Part shown: one piece after another, positions 1 through 12,400 of the stretch
Layout: every line of letters begins with the position of its first letter
Numbering within the stretch: position 1 is the first letter of the stretch
Source of the DNA: Lingula anatina
Taxonomy: Eukaryota > Brachiopoda > Lingulata > Lingulida > Lingulidae
Assembly: GCF_001039355.2 (NCBI RefSeq)
Contig: NW_019775453.1
Location: forward strand, 211,043-273,042
Direction of reading: 5' to 3'
Length of the DNA: 62,000 nt
The notes under the pieces: generated by a model
Told to the model about the DNA's origin: nothing
Seen by the model: only the letters and a program-made list of their open reading frames with translations
Databases searched by the model: none
Program-made: the position numbers and the translations under genes

Positions 1-237
1 TATATATATATATATATGCTCTCTAAACTGTAAATGTACAGTTACTATAAGTTACTATAAGTAACTGGCTCGCGCTGCCAGTAATTACGCGGCGGGATAT
101 TCAGGGCACAGACCGTGATCATAAGATAGCGCGAATAGAAAATAGAATTTAGAAAATAGACATTGCATGTGAATGAAGCCTTAGATACCACTGATCCAAC
201 AGGAAAAAGACAAAATTGTCTGGTAATTTTCACTAAC
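1..237. other. Intron of CDAN1; TA microsatellite at left edge
   Basis: The first 17 bases are a TA dinucleotide run. Positions 18-237 lie downstream of the last visible CDAN1 exon on the minus strand, starting with a GTTAGT donor at 237. I see no further exon here, so the rest of codanin-1 lies left of the window. Confidence 0.6.
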
Positions 238-1643
238 CTCCTTAATTTTGGCAGCCATTCCATCAATCAAGTGCTGGTTAAACACATGACTCTCTGCTGC
301 TACAATGAAGTCTCTAAAGAATTCCTGACACCCTGGGAATGAGGGTGGGGGGCAAGGACCGAGGTGTGTGGTGGGAGTGGTAAAACGCTCCTGGAGTCTA
401 AATTTAAAGACAGTCAGATATTCAAAACACACTTTCACATATATAAAGAACATTGTTACTAAGGTTTGCTTGCGAACTGAATTTTCTATCATAAAATTTT
501 ATAAAATATGTCATATTTACTTCAAACAAGAAATGAACTTACTTCTTAAACTTTTCTGGGTTACTTCTTTTGAGTTGTGACAACAGGGCTATATTGGTGT
601 CCTCATCCTGTGATTTCAATGTGCCCACTCCTTTACACATCTCAAATAAAGAATAACAACTGTTCAGTACCTGCACTACTATTTACTGCGGTACAAAACA
701 ATACTTAATGAAATCTCTGACGCTACTAATGCTAGAAATAACGTATCAAACTTTTACCCAATGTTAATCATATTCTAGGTAAAGAAAATGAACTATAATT
801 AACAGCTTCTGCAATTCATCATTGCTTTGGTAAAGAATATCTTATCTCTTCATATTTTGACCCAAAAGTTAGCATCGGATCTATAAAAAAGCAAAAACTA
901 AATTTTGAACACATTCTGATTGACAATTTTTCAAAGGCAACTACTTACAGCAATGAGCTGTGCTTGAAATAACCTAGCAAAGTGAATGTGGTTGACCAAG
1001 TCCACTGGACAGCTGACCAGACTGCGTATCCGGTGTCCATGGAGTTGTGACAGTGACCAGGATACATCTAGGTGGTTTTCTTCCCATTCACGTACCAATT
1101 CATAGAATATGTCTCTGGGTTAATATCAAAAACAATGTATAACAGAACATTTTCTTAATGCTCAAGTGCCTTAAATCATTCAAAGAATGTAATTATTAAA
1201 TCAATAAAAATCATTTTCAAGTGCTAAGCAAAGAATACTGGATCTGTGAAATTGTTTAACAATTCAGTAAGTCTCTGTCAAAAATGAAACAGACTAAAAA
1301 TAAAAATAACTATTTTGGAGTAAGAAAAAAATCTTTCTCACCTTTGTTTCTTGAATAAATGAAAAGCTTTATCACTCGGAAAGTTTTTCCTGTTATCAGT
1401 GTCAACTTGAAATGACACCCCTCCAATAGGGGAGGCATAGAATACTGACATAGGCTGCAATGGATATGATGATATTTTAATACAATATCCTTTTTATGAA
1501 ATCTTAATAAGGCAACTAAATCACACAGACTTCTGCCTGCAATTTTTTATTTAACTTCATTGTTGTATTCACTAAATTAAATAACTCTTACACCCTGGAA
1601 AATACTTGATCATACAGCTACCAATAAACCTCTCAAATGTCAA

Positions 1644-1694
<51 letters not shown>

Positions 1695-4600
1695 ATACAT
1701 TAATAACAAAGTAGTGATAAAAGTAACAAGTGTAAGAGATTCATTACTTACTTCAACAGATGACTCTTCATATATATTTGTGAGCTGGGTTTTCAGCTGA
1801 ACAGAAAAATCTTCTATCCTCTGGTTTTCTGACAGAAGTTTTAAGGTACCTTTATCTAGATACTGCACGAGTCTGGAATTAAAATGAACTATTTTCCATT
1901 TTCCTTTAAAATTTCTTTCCTCTATCTTTTCTTGTTGTTATATTTCAGTCAGAAAAAATACACAAAAAACAAACATTCCATATCATCATAAAGCTAGCAA
2001 GAAGGTATATGAGGGTTATTATTCAGATGAATTGCTCCATTACATTGGATGATATCTAATATTTCTCTGTAAACTTCACCTTTCAAGCTGTATCAGTTTT
2101 TGAATTATGTACAAAAGAACTTCACTGTCATCACTTGACATGTTTTCTCTGATGTTTCTCAAACAACAAGCTAAGTTTAGGACAATTATAACAAATTCAG
2201 CTATAACTTGATGTAAAATATGCCCATAGCAAAGGCACCTTGACTCCTACCTGATTTGTAATTCCAAAACCACCACAGCAAAGTACACTGCATTATGTAC
2301 TGAATGGAAATAGCTGGTCTCATCCCAATCTGTAAAACAATGGTGTTTCCATATTTCAATCAAAATATCAATATTCAAATAATTTTTTTAATCTATTACC
2401 ATTCTTACGAGTGCTACAATGGGGCCAACCATACATCCTCATCAAAAGGACTTCTACAGATCACTCGGGTTACCCCTTACCCTTTAACATATAAGCCAAA
2501 TAATACAGCTAATTCACTTAAGAAATAAGCTGAAACTATTTCAGATATTACCATTTGTGCCAATTTATCATTGATCTGGAAACCAATGAGAATCTGACTA
2601 ATTTAGAATAAAACATGCAAGTGTGACTATTTTTTTACGTACAAAATTTTATATACTCTGCACCTAAACACACCTCTTCACCTCGACTTCCTTGTCTTTA
2701 TTTCCAAACATACAATAATAAATCACCAACTGTCTCAAGAAAAGAACAAAATACAGTATTACTGTACAGTAACTTTAAAGAAATACATGACTCACCCAAG
2801 TTTCCCATACTTTTTGCTATCTCTAAATCCACCCCTCTAGCTGTGAGAAGTTGCATAATGAAGTACAGTTCTACAGTGATGCTAGGGACCAGGTGCTCTG
2901 AAATCAAAGTTTTAAGTAATCTTTATATGGAGATTCCTTTCCATTAACTATAACCTATTCAATTAAAAATTAATATATTCACAAATTAATCTCCAAAGCA
3001 ATTAGAATTTAACTATGTTATCAAATACAGCTCATATATTTCTGTACATAATTTAATGCAACGTTTCATTGACAAGTGAAAAATCTATAAAATATTAAAA
3101 TGATACAGACACAAACCTTCCAAGCACCCAGAATACACCTCAGCTATAAGATGAAGCTTATCTCTGAATGTGACATTACATGGCTCAGCTACAGTTATCT
3201 CCACTATGCTTGCCTGTCTTTCCATGGAGTATTTGCTTGGTGTTTTGTTTGGAGTGAAAGAGGTTATTCCAGATCTTGACTTGCTGGGAGTGGTAAATGT
3301 ATTGCACTCAGTTCCATTGCTGGCAACTTCATTTCTCTTTGCATTCTCTTCTCTGAAATACACACGTGTCATATTCCTGAACTTGCTTAAACATAGTTCA
3401 TACTTAAAACAGGTATAAAATTTTACATCTTACATATAAATGCATTACACAGACAACATTTGACTTATAAAATGTTTAGATTAATTAATCAAGAATGAAA
3501 AGCATTTTTAATAATTGTATTATCTAGTCAATGCATTAAAAAAAACGTAAAGAGGTAGAATACAATACAGAGACCAATTAACTTATTGTTTTGATTTTGT
3601 AATTACTTTAATGACTCCCTGAAGTCATCCAGTTTAAGAAGTGGAACTCTTCTTGGTCCAGCATTCTTTTCCTTTTCTTTCTCTTTGACTGGACTAAGTG
3701 CTGGAGCACTGGTGAACAGTGTGTTTGTGGCTCTTTTGATATCCTGATTCACAGGAGTAGGGGTGATCCTCCTCGGCTTACTGAAAAAAAAGTACAAAAT
3801 ATTTGCATATCCTTCTTTATGACATATAATGTCTCTTTCAGTGCTTCAACTGAACAGTTTCTTGGAATAATATGATATTTCTATAAATCTTTAATGTTGT
3901 TTAAGAAAAAATATACAAAGTCTTAAACTTTGCTAAAAAGTTGTTGGGTACCATGTTTAAACCCCCGTGAATCATTTACAAATTTTAAACCCAACCACGA
4001 GTTGTACAACTCATTCTGGCAAGACTACACTATCTGTAACAACTCACTGCAATAACCATAATATGGTATAATAATACCTTTGTGACTGACTATTACAGGT
4101 CAAAGTTGGGAAGTCCTCAGCATCAGTTAAACTGAACCCAGGCAGTTTTGGTGGGTTACGATCTACATCACTGTATCTTTGTTTATGAGATTTCCCTTTA
4201 CCTCCTGAACGTCTCTGAGATACTGGAGAGGGACTGTTCTCATTATTATTATTTCTGTTTCCAGAAAAGGGACTTTTCTTCTTTCTACCTTCTGTTTCTG
4301 GACTAATGAGAAAGTCGCCTAAAGAGTGTTTATGCTTTGATCTGGAATAAGAATCTGGAGTGCTGTGTACTGGAGTGGAGCGAGAATTTTTATTTCGCTT
4401 TCCATACACCTCTGGGCTATTATGTTCCTCTTGTCCTTTGAATACAGATGGGTTATCAAAAGAAGCATTTGAGTCATCTAATCTTCTGAACTCTAAACCA
4501 CTGACAGTGTCTTTCGCAAAGGTTTCCTTCTTAGCTGATGATCCAAAGGATCTGTTGATATGAGGAGAGTCTAGAGAGGTGTTGGCAAGTTCAAAGGCAC

Positions 4601-5316
4601 TGGGCGATGTCTTCTGTCTATCTGAGGTTGGACCAACTGAAAACAACTGTACCCGCTTAGAAGAATTATTCCTTTCCTTGCTCTTGTTTCCAACCTTTGG
4701 GGCTGGTTTTTGTTTGTTCTGAAAACTGGTTGGTGTTTTAGCTGGAGAAGGACATGCTGATTTATTGTTTTGTAGCAAATGCACTGTCTTATCTCGAAGG
4801 TAGTTCAGGAAGAATGGAATAAATTCGGACCTCTCACGCTCTAGCTCATCTAGATTTTCAGCCTAAATATAAAATGCATTTATGTAAAATACAACTGAAA
4901 CCCACTGAAATTTTATTTTAGAAAAAATTAAAAATATTAATTCTGCAATGCAAGTCAAAACAGTTTTTGTATTTAACGACAAGGTGTTTCGAAATTAAGT
5001 TTTTATCATGCTGTTTTTTATTTAATAAATGAAAATAAAAAGGAAACAAGTCTGCTCCACAATACCATTCATTAAAATTATAATATATCACATATGCTGC
5101 AGCCAGTCCAGGTAAAACACTGTCACAGCAAAAGTTGATATTTTCAACGGGACTTTTTAAAAGTTAGTGGTCATTTGCACTTTTTTAGAACAAACCTCCA
5201 TTGCCGAAATTAAATGTATTTTTTCACATTACCTGATGAGCCTTTTTTGCTAGCCAACGCACAACAGTAAATGGTAAAACTTTCTCCTCTAAAACCAGTT
5301 CCAAGATAGTGGCCAT
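238..5316 (-). CDS. CDAN1: Codanin-1 (CDAN1), 5' eleven exons, incomplete at the left edge
   Basis: Codanin-1 sequesters the histone H3-H4 chaperone ASF1 in the cytoplasm and is mutated in human congenital dyserythropoietic anaemia type I. Exons on the minus strand: 5233-5316, 4078-4862, 3607-3780, 3117-3376, 2796-2897, 2251-2299, 1752-1872, 1342-1454, 949-1114, 543-640 and 238-397. They join in one open frame of 704 codons. The start is ATG at 5316 ([13 protein letters not shown]), giving the family's N-terminal helix followed by [12 protein letters not shown] low-complexity Ser/Asn/Lys-rich segment ends in DFPTL, then comes RRITPTPVN, matching the B-domain-like ASF1-binding motif. Further family blocks are [51 protein letters not shown] and [19 protein letters not shown]. 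The C-terminal part lies beyond position 1. Intron 7 carries an (AAAT)n run at about 1650-1696. Divergent neighbour: SIVA1. Confidence 0.95.
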
Positions 5317-5662
5317 ATTCGAAAGTTAATTGGGTCAAGAGCCTATCATATATATGGAATGTTTTCGAGTATTGTTTTACACGGAATGAAACTAAAGTGT
5401 GTAAGATTCATTAACATATTTTAGGCATGAAATCAACTTGAATAGATGTAATTTTATCAAATTACCAAAATAAAAGAAATTTCTTCATGTTAAGCTTTGA
5501 AATAACATGTCTAACACAAACACGAAATCTTTGTTATTGATATTTCCAACTCAAATCCGAGTGCGCAAGCGGAAGTTGCCGTCACATGGGCACAATATTC
5601 CCGCGAAAAGTTGTTTACGCAATTAGGTTTTTAAATTTTACTGCACTCATCATAAAAAAGTC
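5317..5662. promoter_or_regulatory. Bidirectional promoter between CDAN1 and SIVA1
   Basis: Only 346 bp separate the two divergent start codons. The sequence contains TTCCCGCGAAAA at 5598-5609, an E2F-like site, and GCGGAAGT at 5569-5576, an ETS/GABP-like site. Both lie in the most CpG-rich part, next to SIVA1. No TATA box was recognised. Function is inferred from spacing and motifs alone. Confidence 0.6.
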
Positions 5663-7962
5663 ATGCCGAAACGTCCAAATCCGTTTGGGGACGCGTCTCC
5701 ATTGCAGTTTAAAACTGTAGTGCACCAGAAAAACGTTGATATGGGAATAAACAGAGAGGAAAATATGAAGAAAGTTTATGGTAAGAGAGTTTATTTAATT
5801 TACTGGACCTACTTCATCTACACCTATGTGTCACAGTCTAGTATAAATTGGACGGTAAAGTTTAATGCGTTAACGCGGCTATTTATGGTTCCTCATATGA
5901 AGTACATGTACCAAGATAAAGGTGGTCACAACTGTGGAATGACGGTCAGCTAGCGACTCAGAAAAGTGCATCTGGGCCGGAGCTCTCACATCTTTTGATT
6001 TCCTCTCACCTCAAGCCGCATGCTGCTGTAAAGCCAACTAGTCTTGACATTCACAGCGTTGTGAAAAAAATGTCTTCTTGTCTTCAAAGAAATCATAAAC
6101 TGGCTAAAGATAACCATTAAGGCACTCAAGAGTGTGAGGAGTAAGTCGAGGATTGTATTCTGTCCTGAAGCAAAATGGGTCTTGGGGGAAAATACCTGAC
6201 TTGACAGGGAATCTAAACCAGGATGCTCCCTTACCATGTGGATGCTCTATAAAGCCCGGGTCTACCTTAACCAACTCTAAAACTGTGGGCCAAAGAACTT
6301 TGTGTGCATGATTGTGCCTATTAGTTTGTTCCTTGGTCAGTTAAGATATTGTCATAATTACATCCACTTAGCACCCTCAGAAATCCTCATATGTCTTCAA
6401 CATGATTGCTTTTATATATGTTTTTTTGGTAAGTTTTTTGTGCTAATGCACTAATGAAACTGGTATCATAGGTAGCTGTTGGTATTCGGCTAACAAATTG
6501 GTACCATTTAATCTACTAAACACCAGAGTGGCGAACTTGAATTTGTGTCCAAGATAACATGGGCCAAGTAACTTGCATTCAATGTACAATTCTTCATAGT
6601 AACTTGTTTTTTTGGCAAGGAACATTATCTGGCCTATTCATTCAGAACTCTTTAATGGTGGTCTTCTTCAGGTGTATGAATTCTGTGTCATATAATTGCT
6701 AATAGGCAGATGAGCCCTTTTCACATCACTCTCAATGATATCAGTTGGCTTTGTAAAACTTAGGAAGTAAGCATAAAGAGAAAGATTTGAGAACCGCCTG
6801 CATTGATGCAGACTCAGTATATTGAACTTATCTATATTGATATCTTCCATGTAAGCACTTATAGTAAATATGGCAAAATATAAATATTAACTTGCTGAAG
6901 CATGTGCTGCTACTCTTGAAAGTGGTAACACTACATTACAACTCGATACACAGCAAACAACTTCATGGTATGATATTTGTAACAATTTTAAATTCAGTTT
7001 TGTTTCACTTCAGAAAAGACGAGGAGTCTGTTGTTTAGTGCTGCATACAAAGGTATCTACAATGCACCATTACCAGGGGACACACCCTTACCTGCAATAC
7101 AAGAGGATCAAGAAATGATGGACATTGGCACTGGTCTTTCTTGCCCAATTGCTGGTCAACAAAAACTGAACTTTCATGTCCAGCAATCTATTAACAACAA
7201 TTTGTGCAATATGAGTGGAAATGAGCCACAGAAATGCATGGAGTTCAGAAGTCTCAGTAATGGACATGTGTCTGCAGAACAACAAATGAGCAAAATGCCA
7301 AATCATCAATCTGCATTCTCCAGTCTTTTTACTCAAGGTGTGTGCTCTTTAACTACTATCAATTTACTATCAGTATCACTATGATTCAATGGGTTTTATG
7401 ATCCTACAGTGACAAAGATTTGATTAAAAACTTGTTTCAGGTTTTATTACTGTCGGTTCATTTTTAAGCTTTTCTAGATTTTGATGTTTATGTTTATTTA
7501 CTGAAAAAAAGGGGGGTTTTATTATTAAGCATCATCTTGATAAAACTAATAATTCTTTGTTCTTTGTAGTTCCTCGACCACATACCCCTGTAGCAGCAAC
7601 ATGCATATCTTGTACAAAATCCATGGAGCCTACCCTGCAACCCTGTCACTTCTGTGATAAGCCTGTGTGTGCAATGTGTGTCAGAACATGCACCTATTGC
7701 CAGGGGAAATTTTGCCAGCTGTGCTCAGTATTAAAGTAAGTGCTAATCATAATAAGCAGGTTACATCTTTTTAAGAAGTTAATTTAATAAAATTTTTATT
7801 TAAGACAGATTGGTACTGTAAGGGAGGTTTTAACGGGTAGTGTTTCTAGGAAATTAAAGTAAGGAAGTTTTAATCTTGGTGAGATAACATTGCTCAATTT
7901 GTCTTTTCAGTTATGATGACATCCTGGAAAGACCATTCTGTTTGAGTTGTAATCCAAGCTAG
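5663..7962 (+). CDS. SIVA1: Apoptosis regulatory protein Siva-like
   Basis: Siva is a small cysteine-rich, zinc-binding adaptor described in death-receptor (CD27) and p53/ARF signalling. Four exons, 5663-5780, 7014-7337, 7570-7735 and 7911-7962, join through GT-AG introns with matching phases into 219 codons plus TAG. The N-terminus MPKRPNPFGDASPLQFKTVV is typical of Siva, and EKTRSLLFSAA follows across the first splice. The middle is less conserved. The C-terminal zinc-binding region carries paired cysteines in CISC, CHFC, CAMCVRTC, CQLC and CLSCNPS. The protein is longer than human Siva because of a larger exon 2. Intron 1 is about 1.2 kb. Candidate AATAAA signals follow near 8106, 8267 and 8477. 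Confidence 0.9.
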
Positions 7963-9455
7963 CAACTTCAATAGTAATACAAGAGTTTGGTGTAGAGACT
8001 TTGTAACGTTTGGAGGGGAAATGACAGAGGACTGAAATGTAGATATATTTTATTCAAAGGAGAATGAGATTTGGATTTAAACATCTTTGATGGCAATGTT
8101 TTTCATTGGACATGGGATGTTGATAAATAAATTGATCATGCAGATTGTTATAAAGAAAATGAAGATATGAGGAAAGAATATATAGGATTTAGAGGACAAT
8201 TTATCTTAAAATAGTTCTTTAGAAACTGTTTTCATTTACATTGAATGGTGCATGACAGTTATGATTTAATAAATGAATGCTTCAGTTAATGAATTAATTT
8301 GTTCATCCAGTCATTACGCCAGGTATTTAGAAAAAATCAAATCCTGCCAATCTTCAATCATGGCTTGATTATTTTGTTTTCTTCCAGATATTTTGCAATT
8401 GAATTTATAGTATCCAAAATGCAATGTTGTATTAGAGTATGTTGTTGCTATTTTTATATCATAACTTGTTCTTTTATAAATAAAAATTTATTATTTCAAC
8501 AAGTTGTTTATTTCATAATATAGAAAAAAAAAGAAAAATTAAGTCGATTAATAGGCAGTTGAGTATGTTCAATGCAGGTCGTCAAACTTTTAATTTCTCA
8601 AGATCCACAATTTGAAATTATTTCTCACATTACTATAGGTAATGACATTGTCTTTGGCACATCAATGTTCTGTGGATAGTTCATAAAACTAAGGGAGTAA
8701 TATTAAGTTTCTAGCTATTATGTCCATTTGGTGCCAAACGCGTTTAACAGTCTGTAGATAAATCCCTGTATACAGTGTGCACTAAATAAGGAATGTTTAT
8801 AACTTCCCTAACTTTTCATTACACCACTTCCAGCAAATTGGTTAAAGGCCTAAGGATCTGACCTTTTGCATCGTGTTATCCTTGAGCTTTATTTGATTCA
8901 AATATTTCATGTTTGATACCATGAAAATTTCTGTTGTAAGAAAAAAAAGTTGAGTTCACACAATGGTCACAGATGATAAGTTATCTTGATCACGAAAAAA
9001 GAATGATACAAACACGTGATTGGAAATATATTAGTGATTTTAATAAGTAAGGATACACGTTGACATAGGTGAAAATATTGAAAGTGCAATTATGATCCCC
9101 TACGTGCAGTATTTTGCCCCAAAATGCCCCTTTATCTTCAAATTTTCGATTTTTTATGTCACAGACTTTGACGGTCATATATATGTAAACCATGAATCAC
9201 GAATTTGTTAGTAGCTTTTAGATATAAACACTGCCTTATTATGGGTAGAGAATAAAATGTGTTCTTAGAATTCCAAGAAGCCAAGTGCTGAAGTACAAGT
9301 GGGGAGTTCCCTTTGAAATCTTGAGTCCTTTAATTTTCATTTTGTTCAAAAAAAAGAAAGAAAATATATACAAGTGCTAAAATATCACAGATCACAGATA
9401 CAATAAGTTCATATCGTAGCGTATGTTTTAAGTAATAAAATGGGAAAAAATTAAT
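7963..9455. other. SIVA1 3' UTR and tail-to-tail intergenic region
   Basis: Positions 7963 to about 8500 hold the likely SIVA1 3' UTR with several AATAAA-type signals. The remainder, up to the receptor stop codon at 9456, is AT-rich and holds no ORF or RNA gene I can support. Confidence 0.5.
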
Positions 9456-12400
9456 CTATCCAACAAGCTCGTCGTGCATTTCTTTGGACAATTTAGCCAA
9501 AAGTTTGTGAACCTCTCGACATTCGGTTACGATATGACCATAATAAGTGCACTTTTTACAATAAGTTTTAGCTAGGGGACATTTTTCCGATTTATGAGTC
9601 TCTTCCATACAGTATTTGCATCTGGGACATTTCTCCGTTTCATGAGAATCGCCACAATTATCGCAAGTAGGGGGCGGGCCGTCCCTTTTCTTTTTCGGTT
9701 TTTTCGGGGGAGGAAGGCCTCTCAGTCGATTGGTGAAATGTTTCAGATTTTCTGCCATCTTTGCTAGGTGTCTTCCAATAGTGGCGAGGTCTAGCAAAAT
9801 TACTCCACCAATAAGAACGCCACAGATAACGAAAGGGGGCGTTGTCACCGCTACCACCACCTCTGTTTTAGCTTCTACAGGTACGGGTTTCGGAATTTTC
9901 TTTTGTACTGTGATTGCACTACCTGGAAAATAAAAATGTAACGTGTTCATAATTTAATGAAAGATATCACTTCTGCAACAATTTCCTACCGTTCACGCAT
10001 GAGCCTTGCAATTTCATTAATGCAAAAGAAAGGCATTGGTGTTTCACCATTTTCAAATACAAAATTTCAGCATCAAGGGTTTATTTATTTTCTTTAATGA
10101 AACAAAATATAATCATATGAACAATGCTTCTCATTTTAATTTTTTTCATTAAAGTCATATAAAGTTAAGATGATTTTTCTTATTAATTAATTTCGTTAAT
10201 TACCTTCACAGTCAGTAATTTGCGGCGCCCATATTCCATATCGATTGCAGTATGTGATTCTCTCAGTGCTACCATCTACAAAGACCGTCCCGTTGTCACA
10301 GAAATAGGTTAGTTGTGTTCCATAAAGGATGCCGCTTCCAAATCTCGTGGCGTTTTTCACCGATGGCTCTTGAGTGCAATCTACCACTGCAAGAAAAAGT
10401 TTGTTTTCAGTATTTCTGTCGAAATTCGTCTAATTTACCTTCAAACAATTTTTTTATCCAACTGTAGTAAACTTAGGCCTTTAAAATGTTAAATGTAACA
10501 TGAGAGTTTGTAAGATAAACTGACACTACGAGGGCATTTTCAAAGACGTGATCCCAATATCAAGTGTAATCATCATCAAGCAAGTATGGTATGTGTCCTT
10601 TTCCGTAAAATTCCACAAAGAAATCAACAATGTTCATTAAAGAAGAATAAGATATTGAACTAAATTTTCTCACCGGTTGTACGAATCATTGTAAAATTCC
10701 ATCCCCCGTCTTTACATATAATGGTCTTGAAGAATGTACCGTCTTGGAACTTGAAGCCAGCTTCTGTGGACACGGTGGCTATTGTCCCCGAGGCCGTGCT
10801 GTTTGTGTCTAAAAATGCCCGATCTGGAAGTACAGGCAGGCCACTGCACGGTCCTGTGATCACTGTAAAATGAAGGAATGCCACGGTTAGATGTATCCTT
10901 TTCTCTCTCAGTTCGTAAATGTATATACTGTACAATATAATATAATATAATATAATATAATATAATATAATATAATATAATATAATATATGTACATTCGC
11001 TACTTTTTTCTGATAAAGCAAAGAGTGCTAAATGCCTAGAAATGTTTAATACTTTTTTTCGAGGAAATAAAAAATCCTCCTTGAACGACTACAGGTTATG
11101 TCTTGTGATTATTAAGTACATTTCGAAACTCTTTTATTCCTTCCATTCGTTTTTCTTGAGTTTCAGAGACGTAACAGGAAATTCCCAGAATATTATGGCA
11201 CATGCTAAAAGAGCTCACGCAATGTTCCGAGTTTAGAATTTGAACCGTCGAAACACGAGAGAGAAATAGAGAACAGGTATAAATAAGGAATCGTATCTCA
11301 TGTATCTCCTTCGTACAACTAAGAAGTGAAATATTCCCTAAAATACTGGAACTTAGTTCGTTGTTACCTTCACAAGGCGGGAACCCGCTAGGATCTGGTG
11401 ACCAAGTCTTGCCATATGTACACGATGTCAGTTTGTGTGTTGTTTGGTCGTCAGGGAAACGCATATTTCCCACACACTGGTACTCTACTTCGCCACCATA
11501 CCCGGTGTCATTGGCAACAATAATGGTGTTGTTGATAGGGGGAGTGTTGGGGCAGGTCTTTTCTGGAAATAAAAAAAAGATGAATCAGATGACATTTTCT
11601 AAAAAATATTTTTATATGTATTTATTTTTTACGGAAAGCTTTGTACTTTTGTCTTCGGTAGGAAGGACTACCTTTAATCTATCTTTGTTGATTTGTAAAG
11701 AATTCCTAATATACATTTTAAAATGTAGGTTGCAAACAATCATTACGATCTTCATACGGATTCTGCATTTCACGTTTCGTGACACGTGTTATCAGTGTTT
11801 TCTAGCTCCTTCTTTATAATTAACTGAGATGCACATTCAAATGTCAGAAGTAACATATTGCTTCTACTTGATTGCACCCTCCCTTTTTCACCTCGCAGTG
11901 ATATTCACGCCTATATTACTTAGGGATACTTGGTAAGCTCCAATCAATGAGAGAACTATAGGCACTAGGTTGAACTCAATATGTATGCAGATTTCTTTTT
12001 GGCTACCAGAATAGACACACTGAGTTGATGCCCTGAGTTGCAGAGAATGCTGGGCACTACATGCCCGTGGTAGACGTGTGTTTCAAGCGTCCTCTGAAAC
12101 ACAAGGCGAGGATGGGAGTGGTTTACCTCATCACCGTCATGTCTTTGCCATTATTGGCTTTTAGTCGTTTTGATTCTTGAAAGGTAACGATCATATTATA
12201 TATCAAATTGCACGAAAAACATATAATTACTTTGACAGTTATCTGTGATGGCATTGCTCCATGACATGTCTGACTGACAGGTCATTTGTTTCGTGGTACT
12301 GCCGTCAGGAAATTCGTAGCCAAAATAACAGTAGTAGGTGACAGTGCTGTATACAGTAAGATCGTTGTCCAATGTACGGCCTAACTGGATGCTTGGGAGT

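Noticed and set aside
1651-1696. Tandem tetranucleotide run considered as something other than a microsatellite
   Set aside because: It is a plain (AAAT)n repeat with no spacers, so neither an array of interest nor coding.
11361-11819. 152-aa plus-strand open frame
   Set aside because: Antisense to CCP5 and its intron. The coding evidence (Cys pattern, phase 1-1 splice sites) is on the minus strand.
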